Of a DNA stretch of 64,000 nt, positions 45,136 to 55,498 are shown piece by piece. The translations under genes and the position numbers were made by a program. A model generated the notes under the pieces. The model worked only from the letters and a program-made list of their open reading frames with translations, was not told the origin of the DNA and ran no database searches. Position 1 is the first letter of the stretch. Each line of letters begins with the position of its first letter. This DNA is from Flavobacterium ammonificans (lineage in GTDB: Bacteria; Bacteroidota; Bacteroidia; Flavobacteriales; Flavobacteriaceae), in contig NZ_AP025183.1 of assembly GCF_020885975.1 (NCBI RefSeq), positions 1,364,001-1,428,000 of the forward strand, in the 5' to 3' direction.

Positions 45136-45957
45136 TTATTTTACAATATAATTAACAGAATCGTATTCACTTAATGAAAAATAGCCTAATGGGAAATTCT
45201 CTTTTTTTGTAGTATTTATAACATTACCACGAACTGTTGCTGGTGGAGATTGAAAAGGGCCGCCTCCGCTATTACCTGCAATACTTACCAAAACAGACAT
45301 ATAATTAAAATAGGTTCTGGAAATTCCATAGTGATTGATTTCTACTTTGTCTCCAGGTTTAATGTCGTCATTTTGGGAAATGCTAAAGAATTCATTACCA
45401 TTAAAAAACACATCTTCATCTGTATAAAAGTTAGAAGTAACTTGAGTCGCATAGGTAAATCTGTAGAGGTAGAAATTTTTTACAACTGCGGGATCTATAT
45501 AATGTGCTTTAAGCTCTATACTATTCCCTCCAAAGCCACCGTTATTATTTTGTACCACTTTAGTAATTTCTGCCACTGGCTGCATTATTTCTTCTGCTGT
45601 ATATGTATCCCCGTTGTATTGTATTGTCAAACGATAAGTTTCACCAATTACAGGAACAAAATTCGAACATCTGTATTCACCAGTGTTAGGAGCTTCAACA
45701 AAATTAAATTTTTGATTTTTACTATTTTCAACACTTACAATTGCACCCTTTGCTATATTAGGCGAAGTGCTATAAAAGCTAGTTGTAGTACTAAGTTTAA
45801 TTTTTTGAACATTTCCAGCACTTCCTTTTTTCCATGTGATAGCCGCTTCAATAACTAATTTTGGGGCTGCAGTGTCTAAATCTAACTGAATTACTTCTTC
45901 GCAACTAACAAGTAAGAAGCTCCATATTATGAACGATAAATAATATATGTTTTTCAT
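45136..45957 (-). CDS. DUF4249 surface lipoprotein, partner of a TonB receptor
   Basis: The 273-residue protein has a lipoprotein signal ending at Cys19 (LVSC) with EE next, the Bacteroidota surface-export pattern. It is beta-rich and carries the DUF4249 start CEEVIQLDLDTAAPKLVIEA and ENFPLGYFS near the end. DUF4249 proteins are generally encoded next to TonB-dependent receptors and are thought to act as SusD-like surface partners. The receptor gene lies 5 bp upstream in the same orientation. The ligand is unknown. Confidence 0.85.
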   Translation of the reverse strand: MKNIYYLSFIIWSFLLVSCEEVIQLDLDTAAPKLVIEAAITWKKGSAGNVQKIKLSTTTSFYSTSPNIAKGAIVSVENSKNQKFNFVEAPNTGEYRCSNFVPVIGETYRLTIQYNGDTYTAEEIMQPVAEITKVVQNNNGGFGGNSIELKAHYIDPAVVKNFYLYRFTYATQVTSNFYTDEDVFFNGNEFFSISQNDDIKPGDKVEINHYGISRTYFNYMSVLVSIAGNSGGGPFQSPPATVRGNVINTTKKENFPLGYFSLSEYDSVNYIVK

Positions 45958-45962
45958 ACTTT

Positions 45963-48365
45963 CTAAAATTTAAAATTATAACTGACAGCTGGAACTATTC
46001 CGAAAATTGAGGTTTTTATGGCCTCATTGTTTCCTGTGTCACTATTTTGTCTAAAATTGATAGCAGCTGCATTTTTTCTGTTGTACAAATTATAAATACT
46101 AAACACCCATTCACTTTTTGTACTTCGCGAACTATTTTTACTTGGTGATAATGTAGCAGATATATCTAAATGGTGGTATGCCGGTAACCTGTTTTCATTT
46201 CGTAATCCATAACTTGGTACAGTGATTCCTAAATATTGATATTGTCCATTAGGAAAGGTCACAGGTTGTCCAGATTGTAATGCGAAATTCGCACCAAAAG
46301 ACCATTTTTTATTTAACTCATAGGCACTTGTAATGGCTAAGTTATGGGTTTTATCGAAAGCTGATTTGTACCATTCTCCATTATTAATACCTGTTTCTAA
46401 AATTGTTCTTCCAGGGGTTTGTTGTTCAGATCTAGATAATGTGTATGAAATCCAACCGTTGAATTTCCCTTCATTTTTCTTTAACATGATTTCTAAACCA
46501 TAAGCCCTCATTCTTCCGTTTAAAATTACTTGCTCTAATGCGTTATTTGCAATTAAATCAGCTCCATCAATATAATCGATACGGTTTTGGATTTTTTTAT
46601 AATAACTTTCAATTTCTAAGGAATACTTGTTCTCTGAAAAATTCGTAAAATATCCAACCGCTACTTGGTCTGCAATTTGAGGTTTTATGAATGAGTCACT
46701 TGGAGTCCATACATCTAATGGAGTAGGAGAAGCGGTATTGGAAACTAACTGAAGATATTGAACCATTCTATTGTAACTCGTTTTAATAGATTGAGAGTCA
46801 TTTACTTGGTAAGCTAGTGAAAAACGAGGTTCTAGATTTCCGAAATTTGTGATGGTTTCATTTTTTCTATAATTCTGAACCCCTATTGGAGTTGCTTTTT
46901 CATAAATCTGCATTTCAGAATTAAATAAAACAGGGTTGTTATTTTCATAAATATTTATTTTTGAATTACCTAAACGATAAAATAAACTGTATCGTAAACC
47001 ATAAGAAATAGCAATTTTATCAGATATTTCTTGCTCAGCATCTAAATAAGCGGCTGGTTCAAAAGCATATTTTTTGTCAAGTTGAGCAAAGTTGATGCCT
47101 GAATTTGGATCTGAAGGTCTAATAATTCCAGGATTAAAATCATAATAAATGGCGTTTATTCCATAATTCAATTTGAATTTATCAGAAATATAATTTTTTA
47201 AATCGTACTTGATATTGTAATTCTTTATTCCAGAATCCCATTTAAATCCTACGAAATCCAAATCTAATCCATAATAGTAATCGGAATAAATCAATGACAA
47301 ATTAGAAAAAAGTTTGTCAGAAAATAAATGGTTCCATCTCAGGTTTAGTGTTGAATTTCCGTAAATATTAGTAAAACTATTTGCTAAACTAAATACATCA
47401 CGACCAAAATAACCGGATAAGAAAATATTATTGTTAGGATTGATTTTGTAACTCAATTTTGTATTTAAATCATAAAAATAAGCTGCGTTATCTTTTTGGT
47501 CTTCTGATAATTTAAGAAAAAGATGTGCGTACGAACTTCGACCTCCTATTAAAAACGAACCTTTGTCTTTTATAATTGGTCCTTCAAGAAGTAAACGACT
47601 GGAGATTAGACCAATTCCGCCATTGGCATGAAAACCTTTACTACTTCCGTCTTTTTGATAAATATCTAAAACAGAAGAGGCTCTTCCGCCATATCGAGCA
47701 GGAATCCCCCCTTTATATAATTTTAAATCTTTGATTGCATCTGGATTAAAGACTGAGAAAAAACCGAATACATGAGACGAATTAAAAATCATTGCTTCGT
47801 CTAAAAGGATTAAATTTTGATCAGCTCCACCACCACGAACATTAAATCCCGAAGCACCTTCGCCTGCATTGGTTACACCAGGAAGTAATAAGATTGATTT
47901 TAGTATATCCACTTCGCCCAATACAACAGGCATTTTTTTTATTGTTGATATTGAAAGCTTGTTTACACTCATTTCGGGCTTTCGAATATCAGTAATGTTT
48001 TTACTACTGGTTACGATTACTTCTCGTAAAACGTTTTCTTTCGGAATAAGTTTGTAATTTATTTTTAGATTTTGATTTAGTTCTAGTACTTCATCAAGAT
48101 TTTGATAATCAGAATAGTTGATTCGAATAGAATACTTTCCTTTAGGAAGTGTAATGGAATAAAATCCATATTCATTTGTTAGAACTCCTGTTTTTAATTC
48201 AGGGATAAATACAGTAACGCCAATTAGGGTTTCATTACTATTACTATCGCTAATAGTTCCACTCAAAGTATATTTTTCTTGAGCCGATGTGTAAAAACAG
48301 CTAAATAAAAATAAAAAAATTACTAGCTTACTTTTAATAATTCTTTTCAATTTTTCCAATTTCAT
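45963..48365 (-). CDS. TonB-dependent receptor with carboxypeptidase-like N-domain
   Basis: The 800-residue outer-membrane protein has a signal peptide (ending about TSAQ, residue 28). A carboxypeptidase-regulatory-like domain follows (about 30-110, YTLSGTISDSNSNETLIGVTVFIPE). The plug has KSILLLPGVTNAGEGASGFNVRGGGADQNLILLD, and a 22-strand barrel ends in VSYNFKF. It should take up an unknown ligand with energy from TonB. It is transcribed with the DUF4249 lipoprotein, 5 bp downstream. Confidence 0.92.
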   Translation of the reverse strand: MKLEKLKRIIKSKLVIFLFLFSCFYTSAQEKYTLSGTISDSNSNETLIGVTVFIPELKTGVLTNEYGFYSITLPKGKYSIRINYSDYQNLDEVLELNQNLKINYKLIPKENVLREVIVTSSKNITDIRKPEMSVNKLSISTIKKMPVVLGEVDILKSILLLPGVTNAGEGASGFNVRGGGADQNLILLDEAMIFNSSHVFGFFSVFNPDAIKDLKLYKGGIPARYGGRASSVLDIYQKDGSSKGFHANGGIGLISSRLLLEGPIIKDKGSFLIGGRSSYAHLFLKLSEDQKDNAAYFYDLNTKLSYKINPNNNIFLSGYFGRDVFSLANSFTNIYGNSTLNLRWNHLFSDKLFSNLSLIYSDYYYGLDLDFVGFKWDSGIKNYNIKYDLKNYISDKFKLNYGINAIYYDFNPGIIRPSDPNSGINFAQLDKKYAFEPAAYLDAEQEISDKIAISYGLRYSLFYRLGNSKINIYENNNPVLFNSEMQIYEKATPIGVQNYRKNETITNFGNLEPRFSLAYQVNDSQSIKTSYNRMVQYLQLVSNTASPTPLDVWTPSDSFIKPQIADQVAVGYFTNFSENKYSLEIESYYKKIQNRIDYIDGADLIANNALEQVILNGRMRAYGLEIMLKKNEGKFNGWISYTLSRSEQQTPGRTILETGINNGEWYKSAFDKTHNLAITSAYELNKKWSFGANFALQSGQPVTFPNGQYQYLGITVPSYGLRNENRLPAYHHLDISATLSPSKNSSRSTKSEWVFSIYNLYNRKNAAAINFRQNSDTGNNEAIKTSIFGIVPAVSYNFKF

Positions 48366-48417
48366 AGTTACTATTTTGTATCAACCCAATTTAATTATTG
48401 AAGACATAAAGTTACAT

Positions 48418-48449
48418 AAAAAAAGGCAACTGTGTTAGTTGCCTTTTTT
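48418..48449 (-). terminator. icd terminator
   Basis: A 12-bp perfect stem (48420-48431 with 48437-48448) has loop GTGTT and a U-tract on the minus strand. Confidence 0.88.
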
Positions 48450-48465
48450 AAATAAGTTACAAGTT

Positions 48466-50775
<2,310 letters not shown>

Positions 50776-50905
50776 TCAGATGTAAAAATGATTCGAGTTA
50801 GTTGTTAAAAATGAATATTTTAGAGGTTTTAACACCTAATTACTTAATTGCTATTTTTAGAGGGGTAAAATTCCTAATTTGAAAATTTTAAGTTAAATTA
50901 TTGAC

Positions 50906-50934
50906 AAAAAAAAGTCCCAACATTGTGGGACTTT
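50906..50934 (-). terminator. rplS terminator
   Basis: AAAGTCCCA and TGGGACTTT form a 9-bp stem (50911-50919 with 50926-50934), with a U-tract on the minus strand. Confidence 0.85.
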
Positions 50935-50953
50935 AACTATTTTGAAAATTATT

Positions 50954-51307
50954 TTAGAATCTTCTCTTATCTTTAATTTTCGCTTTTTTACCAGTAAGTT
51001 CTCTGAAGTAGAAAATTCTAGCTCTACGTACAGCACCCTTCTTGTTGATTTCAATTTTTTGTAAAGCTGGTAAATTAACTGGGAAGATACGCTCTACTCC
51101 AATAGCTCCAGACATTTTACGGATAGTGAAAGTTTCTGTGTTACCAGAACCTCTTCTTTGAATCACTACTCCTTTAAAGAACTGAGTTCTTGTTTTTTCA
51201 CCCTCTTTAATTTCGTAGAAAACTGTGATTGTATCTCCAGCTCCGAATTCAGGGAAATCTTTTCTTGTTACAAATTCGTCTTTAACGAATTTCATTAAAT
51301 CTGCCAT
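50954..51307 (-). CDS. rplS: 50S ribosomal protein L19
   Basis: The 117-residue protein has the L19 signature: FGAGDTITVFYEIKEGEKTRTQFFKGVVIQRRG, then TFTIRKMSGAIGVERIFPVNLPALQKIEI. It sits at the 30S-50S interface. It stands apart from trmD (124 bp) with a leader that can fold and a possible own promoter, rather than in the usual rpsP-rimM-trmD-rplS cluster. Confidence 0.97.
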   Translation of the reverse strand: MADLMKFVKDEFVTRKDFPEFGAGDTITVFYEIKEGEKTRTQFFKGVVIQRRGSGNTETFTIRKMSGAIGVERIFPVNLPALQKIEINKKGAVRRARIFYFRELTGKKAKIKDKRRF

Positions 51308-51379
51308 GATAATTTTAATTATGGTTTAATATAGAGCAACATTCACGGTTCTCGCCAGAGGTTGGTCTAATGCGGCTGC
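51308..51379 (-). ncRNA. Candidate L19 autoregulatory leader (rplS 5' UTR)
   Basis: Between a TAATTTCG box (51379-51386, one base off consensus) and the rplS ATG lies a GC-richer stretch unlike the flanking AT-rich DNA. Minus-strand GCAG...CATT (51379-51369, with a CCG bulge) can pair with AATGTTGC (51344-51337). The enclosed part contains CTC-TGGC-GAG. This is the arrangement expected for a ribosomal-protein leader. I recall an L19 leader reported for Flavobacteria, but the family match is unconfirmed. Confidence 0.45.
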
Positions 51380-51386
51380 GAAATTA
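51379..51386 (-). promoter_or_regulatory. Possible -7 element of rplS
   Basis: The minus strand reads TAATTTCG, one mismatch to TAnnTTTG. Transcription from it would begin at about the first base of the putative leader hairpin. Confidence 0.4.
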
Positions 51387-51431
51387 ATTATAAATTTTGA
51401 ATATTAAAGAAAAAAAGTAAAAAATATTCAA

Positions 51432-52109
51432 TTACTCTTCTAATAAATCGGGACGACGGTTTTTTGTATGCTCGTAGGCTTTATCCTCTCTCCATTGATC
51501 AATCTTAGCAAAGTTACCGCTAGTTAATACTTCGGGAACTTTCCATCCTTTGTAATCTGCGGGACGAGTATAAATAGGTCCTGACAATAATCCATCTTGA
51601 AAACTGTCGGTAAGGGCAGAGGTTTCATCACTTAAGACCCCAGGAATTAAACGTATTAAAGCATCTGATAAAACTAATGCGCCTAATTCTCCTCCACTTA
51701 AAACATAATCGCCAATGGAAATTTCTTTGGTAATAAAATGATCACGCACTCGTTGATCGACTCCTTTATAATGCCCGCACAAAATAATAATGTTTTCGTA
51801 CATGGACATGGTATTCGCCATTTTTTGATTCAGCGTTTCACCATCTGGCGACATATAAATGATTTCGTCGTATTCTCGCTCACTTTTTAAATGCGTAATG
51901 CAAGCGTCAATAGGTTGTACAGTCATCACCATTCCAGCGCCACCTCCAAAAGGATAATCATCGACACTTTTTTGTTTGTTTGTTGTATAATCACGTAAAT
52001 TATGGAAGTGAACTTCTACCAAGCCTTTGTCGATAGCTCGTTTCATAATAGAGGCTTCAAAAGGGCTTCGTAATAATTCAGGAAGAACAGTAATAATATC
52101 TATACGCAT
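51432..52109 (-). CDS. trmD: tRNA (guanine37-N1)-methyltransferase
   Basis: TrmD makes m1G37 next to the anticodon and prevents frameshifting. From the ATG at 52109 the protein has 225 residues. It has [33 protein letters not shown], the knot segment [13 protein letters not shown], and [19 protein letters not shown] frame extends to 52139, but the -7 box (52137-52144) covers that start. It is separate from rplS by 124 bp and has its own promoter. Confidence 0.96.
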   Translation of the reverse strand: MRIDIITVLPELLRSPFEASIMKRAIDKGLVEVHFHNLRDYTTNKQKSVDDYPFGGGAGMVMTVQPIDACITHLKSEREYDEIIYMSPDGETLNQKMANTMSMYENIIILCGHYKGVDQRVRDHFITKEISIGDYVLSGGELGALVLSDALIRLIPGVLSDETSALTDSFQDGLLSGPIYTRPADYKGWKVPEVLTSGNFAKIDQWREDKAYEHTKNRRPDLLEE

Positions 52110-52136
52110 TGTGAAGTGTGCAAAGTTGTAAAGCGA

Positions 52137-52144
52137 CAAAGGTA
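52137..52144 (-). promoter_or_regulatory. -7 element of trmD
   Basis: The minus strand reads TACCTTTG, 27 bp before the ATG at 52109. It decides the start against the longer frame. Confidence 0.65.
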
Positions 52145-52195
52145 CAAAGTTTAAAGTACTTTTAATAACGAATTTGTTTTACGAAGTCTGCATTA

Positions 52196-52299
52196 GCGTG
52201 AGGGATGGAAGTGGCATCCTTTTTAGGTGGTCTAGGCATTCGAGACCGCCTAAAAAGATAGAACGTACAGCCCGACCGAAGCGTTTGCGGAGGGCACGC
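52196..52299 (+). ncRNA. Structured RNA element, probably Flavo-1 type
   Basis: This GC-rich island of about 104 bp lies between divergent trmD and the PPIase gene. The ends pair (GCGTG 52196-52200 with CACGC 52295-52299). A small hairpin follows (GGATG 52203-52207 with CATCC 52215-52219). Next is a long, nearly perfect 15-bp stem (52219-52233 with 52243-52257, one G-U pair, loop AGGCATTCG). Then come the CCC...GGG pair (52271-52273 with 52292-52294) and an inner CCG/CGG. I recall the frame words GGAAG-GGCATCC and CAGCCCGACC as a repeated, variable-stem element in Flavobacterium genomes, probably Rfam Flavo-1. Strand is inferred from that memory. Function is unknown. Confidence 0.65.
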
Positions 52300-52309
52300 C
52301 CAAGAAGTT

Positions 52310-52341
52310 TTTGTCATTTCTATATTATTGTTGTAATTTTG
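52310..52341 (+). promoter_or_regulatory. Promoter of the PPIase gene (-33 and -7 elements)
   Basis: TTTG at 52310-52313 and TAATTTTG at 52334-52341 are separated by 20 bp, matching the Bacteroidota consensus in both parts. It starts only about 10 bp after the structured RNA element and ends 23 bp before the ATG. Confidence 0.75.
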
Positions 52342-52364
52342 CACTTCAATAAAAATCAACAAAA

Positions 52365-53297
52365 ATGGAAAACGGAATATACGCTAAATTCAACACCGCT
52401 AAGGGTTCAATTACAGTAAAATTAACACACGATTTAACACCTGGAACGGTTGGGAACTTTGTGGCTTTGGCTGAAGGAAACTTAGAGAACAAGGTAAAAC
52501 CACAAGGAACAAAATATTATGACGGATTAACATTTCACCGTGTGATTCCTGATTTTATGATACAAGGAGGTTGTCCTCAAGGAACTGGAACTGGAGACGC
52601 TGGATATAAATTTGACGATGAATTTCATCCCAATTTAAAGCACGATCGTCCAGGAGTTTTGGCTATGGCTAATGCGGGTCCTGGAACTAATGGTTCTCAA
52701 TTTTACATTACTCACGTTCCTACATCTTGGTTAGATGGGAAACATACAGTTTTTGGACATGTAGTTGAAGGACAGGATGTTGTAGATGCTGTTGCTCAAG
52801 GGGATGTTTTGGAAACTTTAGAAATTTTAAGAGTGGGTGCAGAGGCTGAGCAATGGAATGCGGTAGAAGCGTTTAGAACTTTTGAAGGTTCACGTGCAAA
52901 ACGTATTGAGGCAGAACGCGCTGCTGCTGAAGCTGAAATGGAAAAATTAGCAGCTGGTTTTGAAAAAACAGAAAGCGGTTTGCGTTACCAATTTATCCAA
53001 AGAGGTTCTGGTAAAAAAGCAGAAGATGGTAAGACAGTTTCTGTTCATTATTCAGGTCAATTACCTGACGGAAAAGTTTTTGATAGTTCGTATGCACGTA
53101 AAAAACCAATTGAATTTCCATTAGGAAGAGGTAATGTGATCGAAGGTTGGGACGAAGGGATTGCGTTGTTACAAGTAGGAGATAAAGCGCGTTTTGTAAT
53201 TCCGTCTCACTTAGGATATGGTTCTCGTGGTGCTGGAGGGGTTATTCCGCCAAATGCTACTTTAATCTTTGATGTAGAATTAATGGATGTAAAATAA
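52365..53297 (+). CDS. Peptidyl-prolyl isomerase, cyclophilin-FKBP fusion
   Basis: The 310-residue protein joins two isomerase folds. Residues about 5-160 form a cyclophilin ([13 protein letters not shown] with the catalytic Arg, [18 protein letters not shown]). Residues about 210-310 form an FKBP ([64 protein letters not shown]). A charged helical linker ([17 protein letters not shown]) connects them. There is no signal peptide, so it should act in the cytoplasm. Either domain alone would catalyse proline isomerisation, so the fusion suggests a two-headed chaperone. Confidence 0.93.
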   Translation: MENGIYAKFNTAKGSITVKLTHDLTPGTVGNFVALAEGNLENKVKPQGTKYYDGLTFHRVIPDFMIQGGCPQGTGTGDAGYKFDDEFHPNLKHDRPGVLAMANAGPGTNGSQFYITHVPTSWLDGKHTVFGHVVEGQDVVDAVAQGDVLETLEILRVGAEAEQWNAVEAFRTFEGSRAKRIEAERAAAEAEMEKLAAGFEKTESGLRYQFIQRGSGKKAEDGKTVSVHYSGQLPDGKVFDSSYARKKPIEFPLGRGNVIEGWDEGIALLQVGDKARFVIPSHLGYGSRGAGGVIPPNATLIFDVELMDVK

Positions 53298-53320
53298 TCC
53301 ATCTTTATAGTATGTACTAG

Positions 53321-53350
53321 AATCCCAAAGCCTTGCTTTGGGATTTTTTT
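53321..53350 (+). terminator. PPIase gene terminator
   Basis: AATCCCAAAGC and GCTTTGGGATT form an 11-bp perfect stem (53321-53331 with 53335-53345), loop CTT, then a T-run. Confidence 0.88.
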
Positions 53351-53400
53351 GTGTTTGTATTTAACTTGTTTGTGTAGCGTGATTTATTCTCAATTTATTT

Positions 53401-53408
53401 TACATTTG
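53401..53408 (+). promoter_or_regulatory. -7 element of the S10 peptidase gene
   Basis: TACATTTG matches TAnnTTTG, 42 bp before the ATG at 53451. Confidence 0.6.
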
Positions 53409-53450
53409 TTTATCTAATCAAATATATGTAACCACACAAATACTATTATT

Positions 53451-54992
53451 ATGAAAAAAATGTTGTTTTCTTTTGCGTTAACAGGTTCTTTCTTATTTGT
53501 TACTGCACAATCACCTTCTAAAAAATCAGAGGGTTCAGCTGCTACTCCAGCTGAAAAAGTAGAAAATTTAGTTTCCAATATAAAATTCAATCCAGACGAA
53601 AAAGTAATTACCCAACATCTAACGACTATTAAAGGGCAAAAAGTGCCTTACCAAGCCACAACAGGAACTATGCCTGTTTGGGATGAAGATGGAAAAACTA
53701 TTGCAGGAATTTTTTATACCTATTATGAGCGTTCTGATGTAAAAGATCGCGCTAGTCGTCCTTTGGTAATCTCCTTTAACGGAGGTCCGGGTTCAGCTTC
53801 TGTTTGGATGCAAATAGCGTATACTGGTCCTACTTTATTGAATATAGATGACGAAGGATATCCTGTTCAACCGTACGGAATTAAAGAAAACCCGTATTCT
53901 ATTTTGGATGTAGCAGATATTGTTTTTGTTAATCCGGTAAACACAGCGTATTCAAGAATTACCAATAAAGAAACTCCTAAATCTACTTTCTTTGGTGTGA
54001 ATGCAGATGTGAAATATTTAGCTGAATGGATCAAAACATTTGTTACGCGTTCTAATCGTTGGGCTTCTCCCAAATATCTTATTGGCGAAAGTTATGGAAC
54101 AACAAGAGTTTCTGGCTTGGCTCTGGAATTACAAAATAGTCAATGGATGTATTTGAATGGGGTTGTTTTGGTATCACCAACTACTTTAGGAATAGAGAGA
54201 GGTGTGGTTTCTAAAGCCGCTTTACGTTTGCCTTATTATGCTGCTACAGCTTGGTTTCACAAAATGCTGCCATCTGACTTACAATCCAAAGATTTAACAG
54301 CTATGTTGCCTGAAGTAGAAAATTTCACATTAAACGAATTGATACCGGCATTGAGTAAAGGAGGTTCTCTAGAAGCATCTCAAAGAAATGCTATAGCGGC
54401 TAAAATAGCCCGTTATTCAGGAATGTCAGAAAAAGTGATTTTGCAAAACAACCTAGATGTTCCTTTGGATTATTTTTGGAAAGAATTATTGAGAGATCAA
54501 GGATATACTGTAGGTCGTTTGGATTCTCGTTATAAAGGAATTGATCGCAAAGATGCTGGTGATAATCCTGACTTTAATTCAGAGTTGACGTCTTGGTTGC
54601 ATTCGTTTACGCCAGCAATTAATATTTACTTACGAAATAATTTAGGATACAAAACTGATTTAAAGTACAATATGTTTGGACCAGTTTATCCTTGGGATAA
54701 TTCAGGAGACAAAACTGGAGAGAATTTGAGACAAGCTATGGCGCAGAATCCTTATTTACACGTTTTAGTTCAATCTGGATATTATGATGGTGCTTGTGAT
54801 TATTTTAATGCCAAATACAATATGTGGCAAATGGATCCAAGTGGTAAACTGAAAGATAGAATGTCATTTGAAGGATACCGAAGCGGTCATATGATGTACC
54901 TTCGTAAAGAAGATTTAATTAAAGGAAATGAAGACTTAAGAATATTTATTCAAAAATCATTACCAAAGCCAGGTGTTCCCGCTAAATACTAG
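53451..54992 (+). CDS. S10 family serine carboxypeptidase-like peptidase
   Basis: The 513-residue protein has a signal peptide (about 1-20, ending VTAQ) and an S10-type alpha/beta-hydrolase fold. FNGGPGSASVW forms the oxyanion region, GESYG (212-216) carries the nucleophile Ser214, and the late QSGYYDGACDY and YRSGHMMY segments supply the Asp and His. It should trim C-terminal residues from peptides outside the cytoplasm. Monocistronic, with its own promoter and a very strong terminator. Confidence 0.88.
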   Translation: MKKMLFSFALTGSFLFVTAQSPSKKSEGSAATPAEKVENLVSNIKFNPDEKVITQHLTTIKGQKVPYQATTGTMPVWDEDGKTIAGIFYTYYERSDVKDRASRPLVISFNGGPGSASVWMQIAYTGPTLLNIDDEGYPVQPYGIKENPYSILDVADIVFVNPVNTAYSRITNKETPKSTFFGVNADVKYLAEWIKTFVTRSNRWASPKYLIGESYGTTRVSGLALELQNSQWMYLNGVVLVSPTTLGIERGVVSKAALRLPYYAATAWFHKMLPSDLQSKDLTAMLPEVENFTLNELIPALSKGGSLEASQRNAIAAKIARYSGMSEKVILQNNLDVPLDYFWKELLRDQGYTVGRLDSRYKGIDRKDAGDNPDFNSELTSWLHSFTPAINIYLRNNLGYKTDLKYNMFGPVYPWDNSGDKTGENLRQAMAQNPYLHVLVQSGYYDGACDYFNAKYNMWQMDPSGKLKDRMSFEGYRSGHMMYLRKEDLIKGNEDLRIFIQKSLPKPGVPAKY

Positions 54993-54996
54993 AAAT

Positions 54997-55033
54997 AAAA
55001 AAGCCCAAAATCATTTTGATTTTGGGCTTTTTT
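54997..55033. terminator. Bidirectional terminator (S10 peptidase / DUF3276)
   Basis: A 17-bp perfect stem (54997-55013 with 55017-55033) has loop TTT and A/T tails, between convergent genes. Confidence 0.9.
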
Positions 55034-55050
55034 ATTAATTCCAATTTTGA

Positions 55051-55431
55051 TTAAATATCATCAAAATCAATATCTGTAAAGCTTGATACTTGAGGAGTAA
55101 CCTCGTCTTCTGTATTTTCAGATGTGTATTCTTTCTTAAAGTCTTTTTGGTGTCTTTCTGAAATTACTTCTTCTCCTTTATGATTTAAAACGTAAGACGT
55201 CATATCTCCAAGAATTTCAGTAAAGGCTGCAAAATCTTCTTTGTACAAATAGATTTTATGCTTTTTAAAGTGGAAAGAACCATCCTCTTCAGTAAACTTC
55301 TTACTTTCGGTTATTGTGATGTAATAATCATCTGCTTTAGTAGCCCTTACATCAAAAAAATACGTTCTTCTTCCGGCTCTTAAAATTTTAGAAAATATTT
55401 CCTCTTTTTCTAACATATCATTTTCTCTCAT
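55051..55431 (-). CDS. DUF3276 (PUR-alpha-like) nucleic-acid-binding protein
   Basis: From the ATG at 55431 the protein has 126 residues. The core EEIFSKILRAGRRTYFFDVRATKADDYYITITESKKF and FHFKKHKIYLYKEDFAAF match the PUR-repeat family DUF3276 found in Bacteroidota and spirochaetes. PUR domains bind single-stranded, purine-rich DNA or RNA (BpuR in Borrelia is an example). The acidic tail (TENTEDEVTPQ...FDDI region) looks disordered. An upstream TTG at 55467 is a less likely start. Confidence 0.85.
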   Translation of the reverse strand: MRENDMLEKEEIFSKILRAGRRTYFFDVRATKADDYYITITESKKFTEEDGSFHFKKHKIYLYKEDFAAFTEILGDMTSYVLNHKGEEVISERHQKDFKKEYTSENTEDEVTPQVSSFTDIDFDDI

Positions 55432-55498
55432 AATCCGTTCTTCATTTATTGGTTTATTGACATTCAAAAATGATAAAAAAAAATTGATTAACCAAAAA

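Noticed and set aside
45250..45858. 202-codon plus-strand frame opposite the DUF4249 gene
   Set aside because: It is antisense to a well-supported lipoprotein gene and its translation is cysteine/phenylalanine-rich with no recognisable domain.
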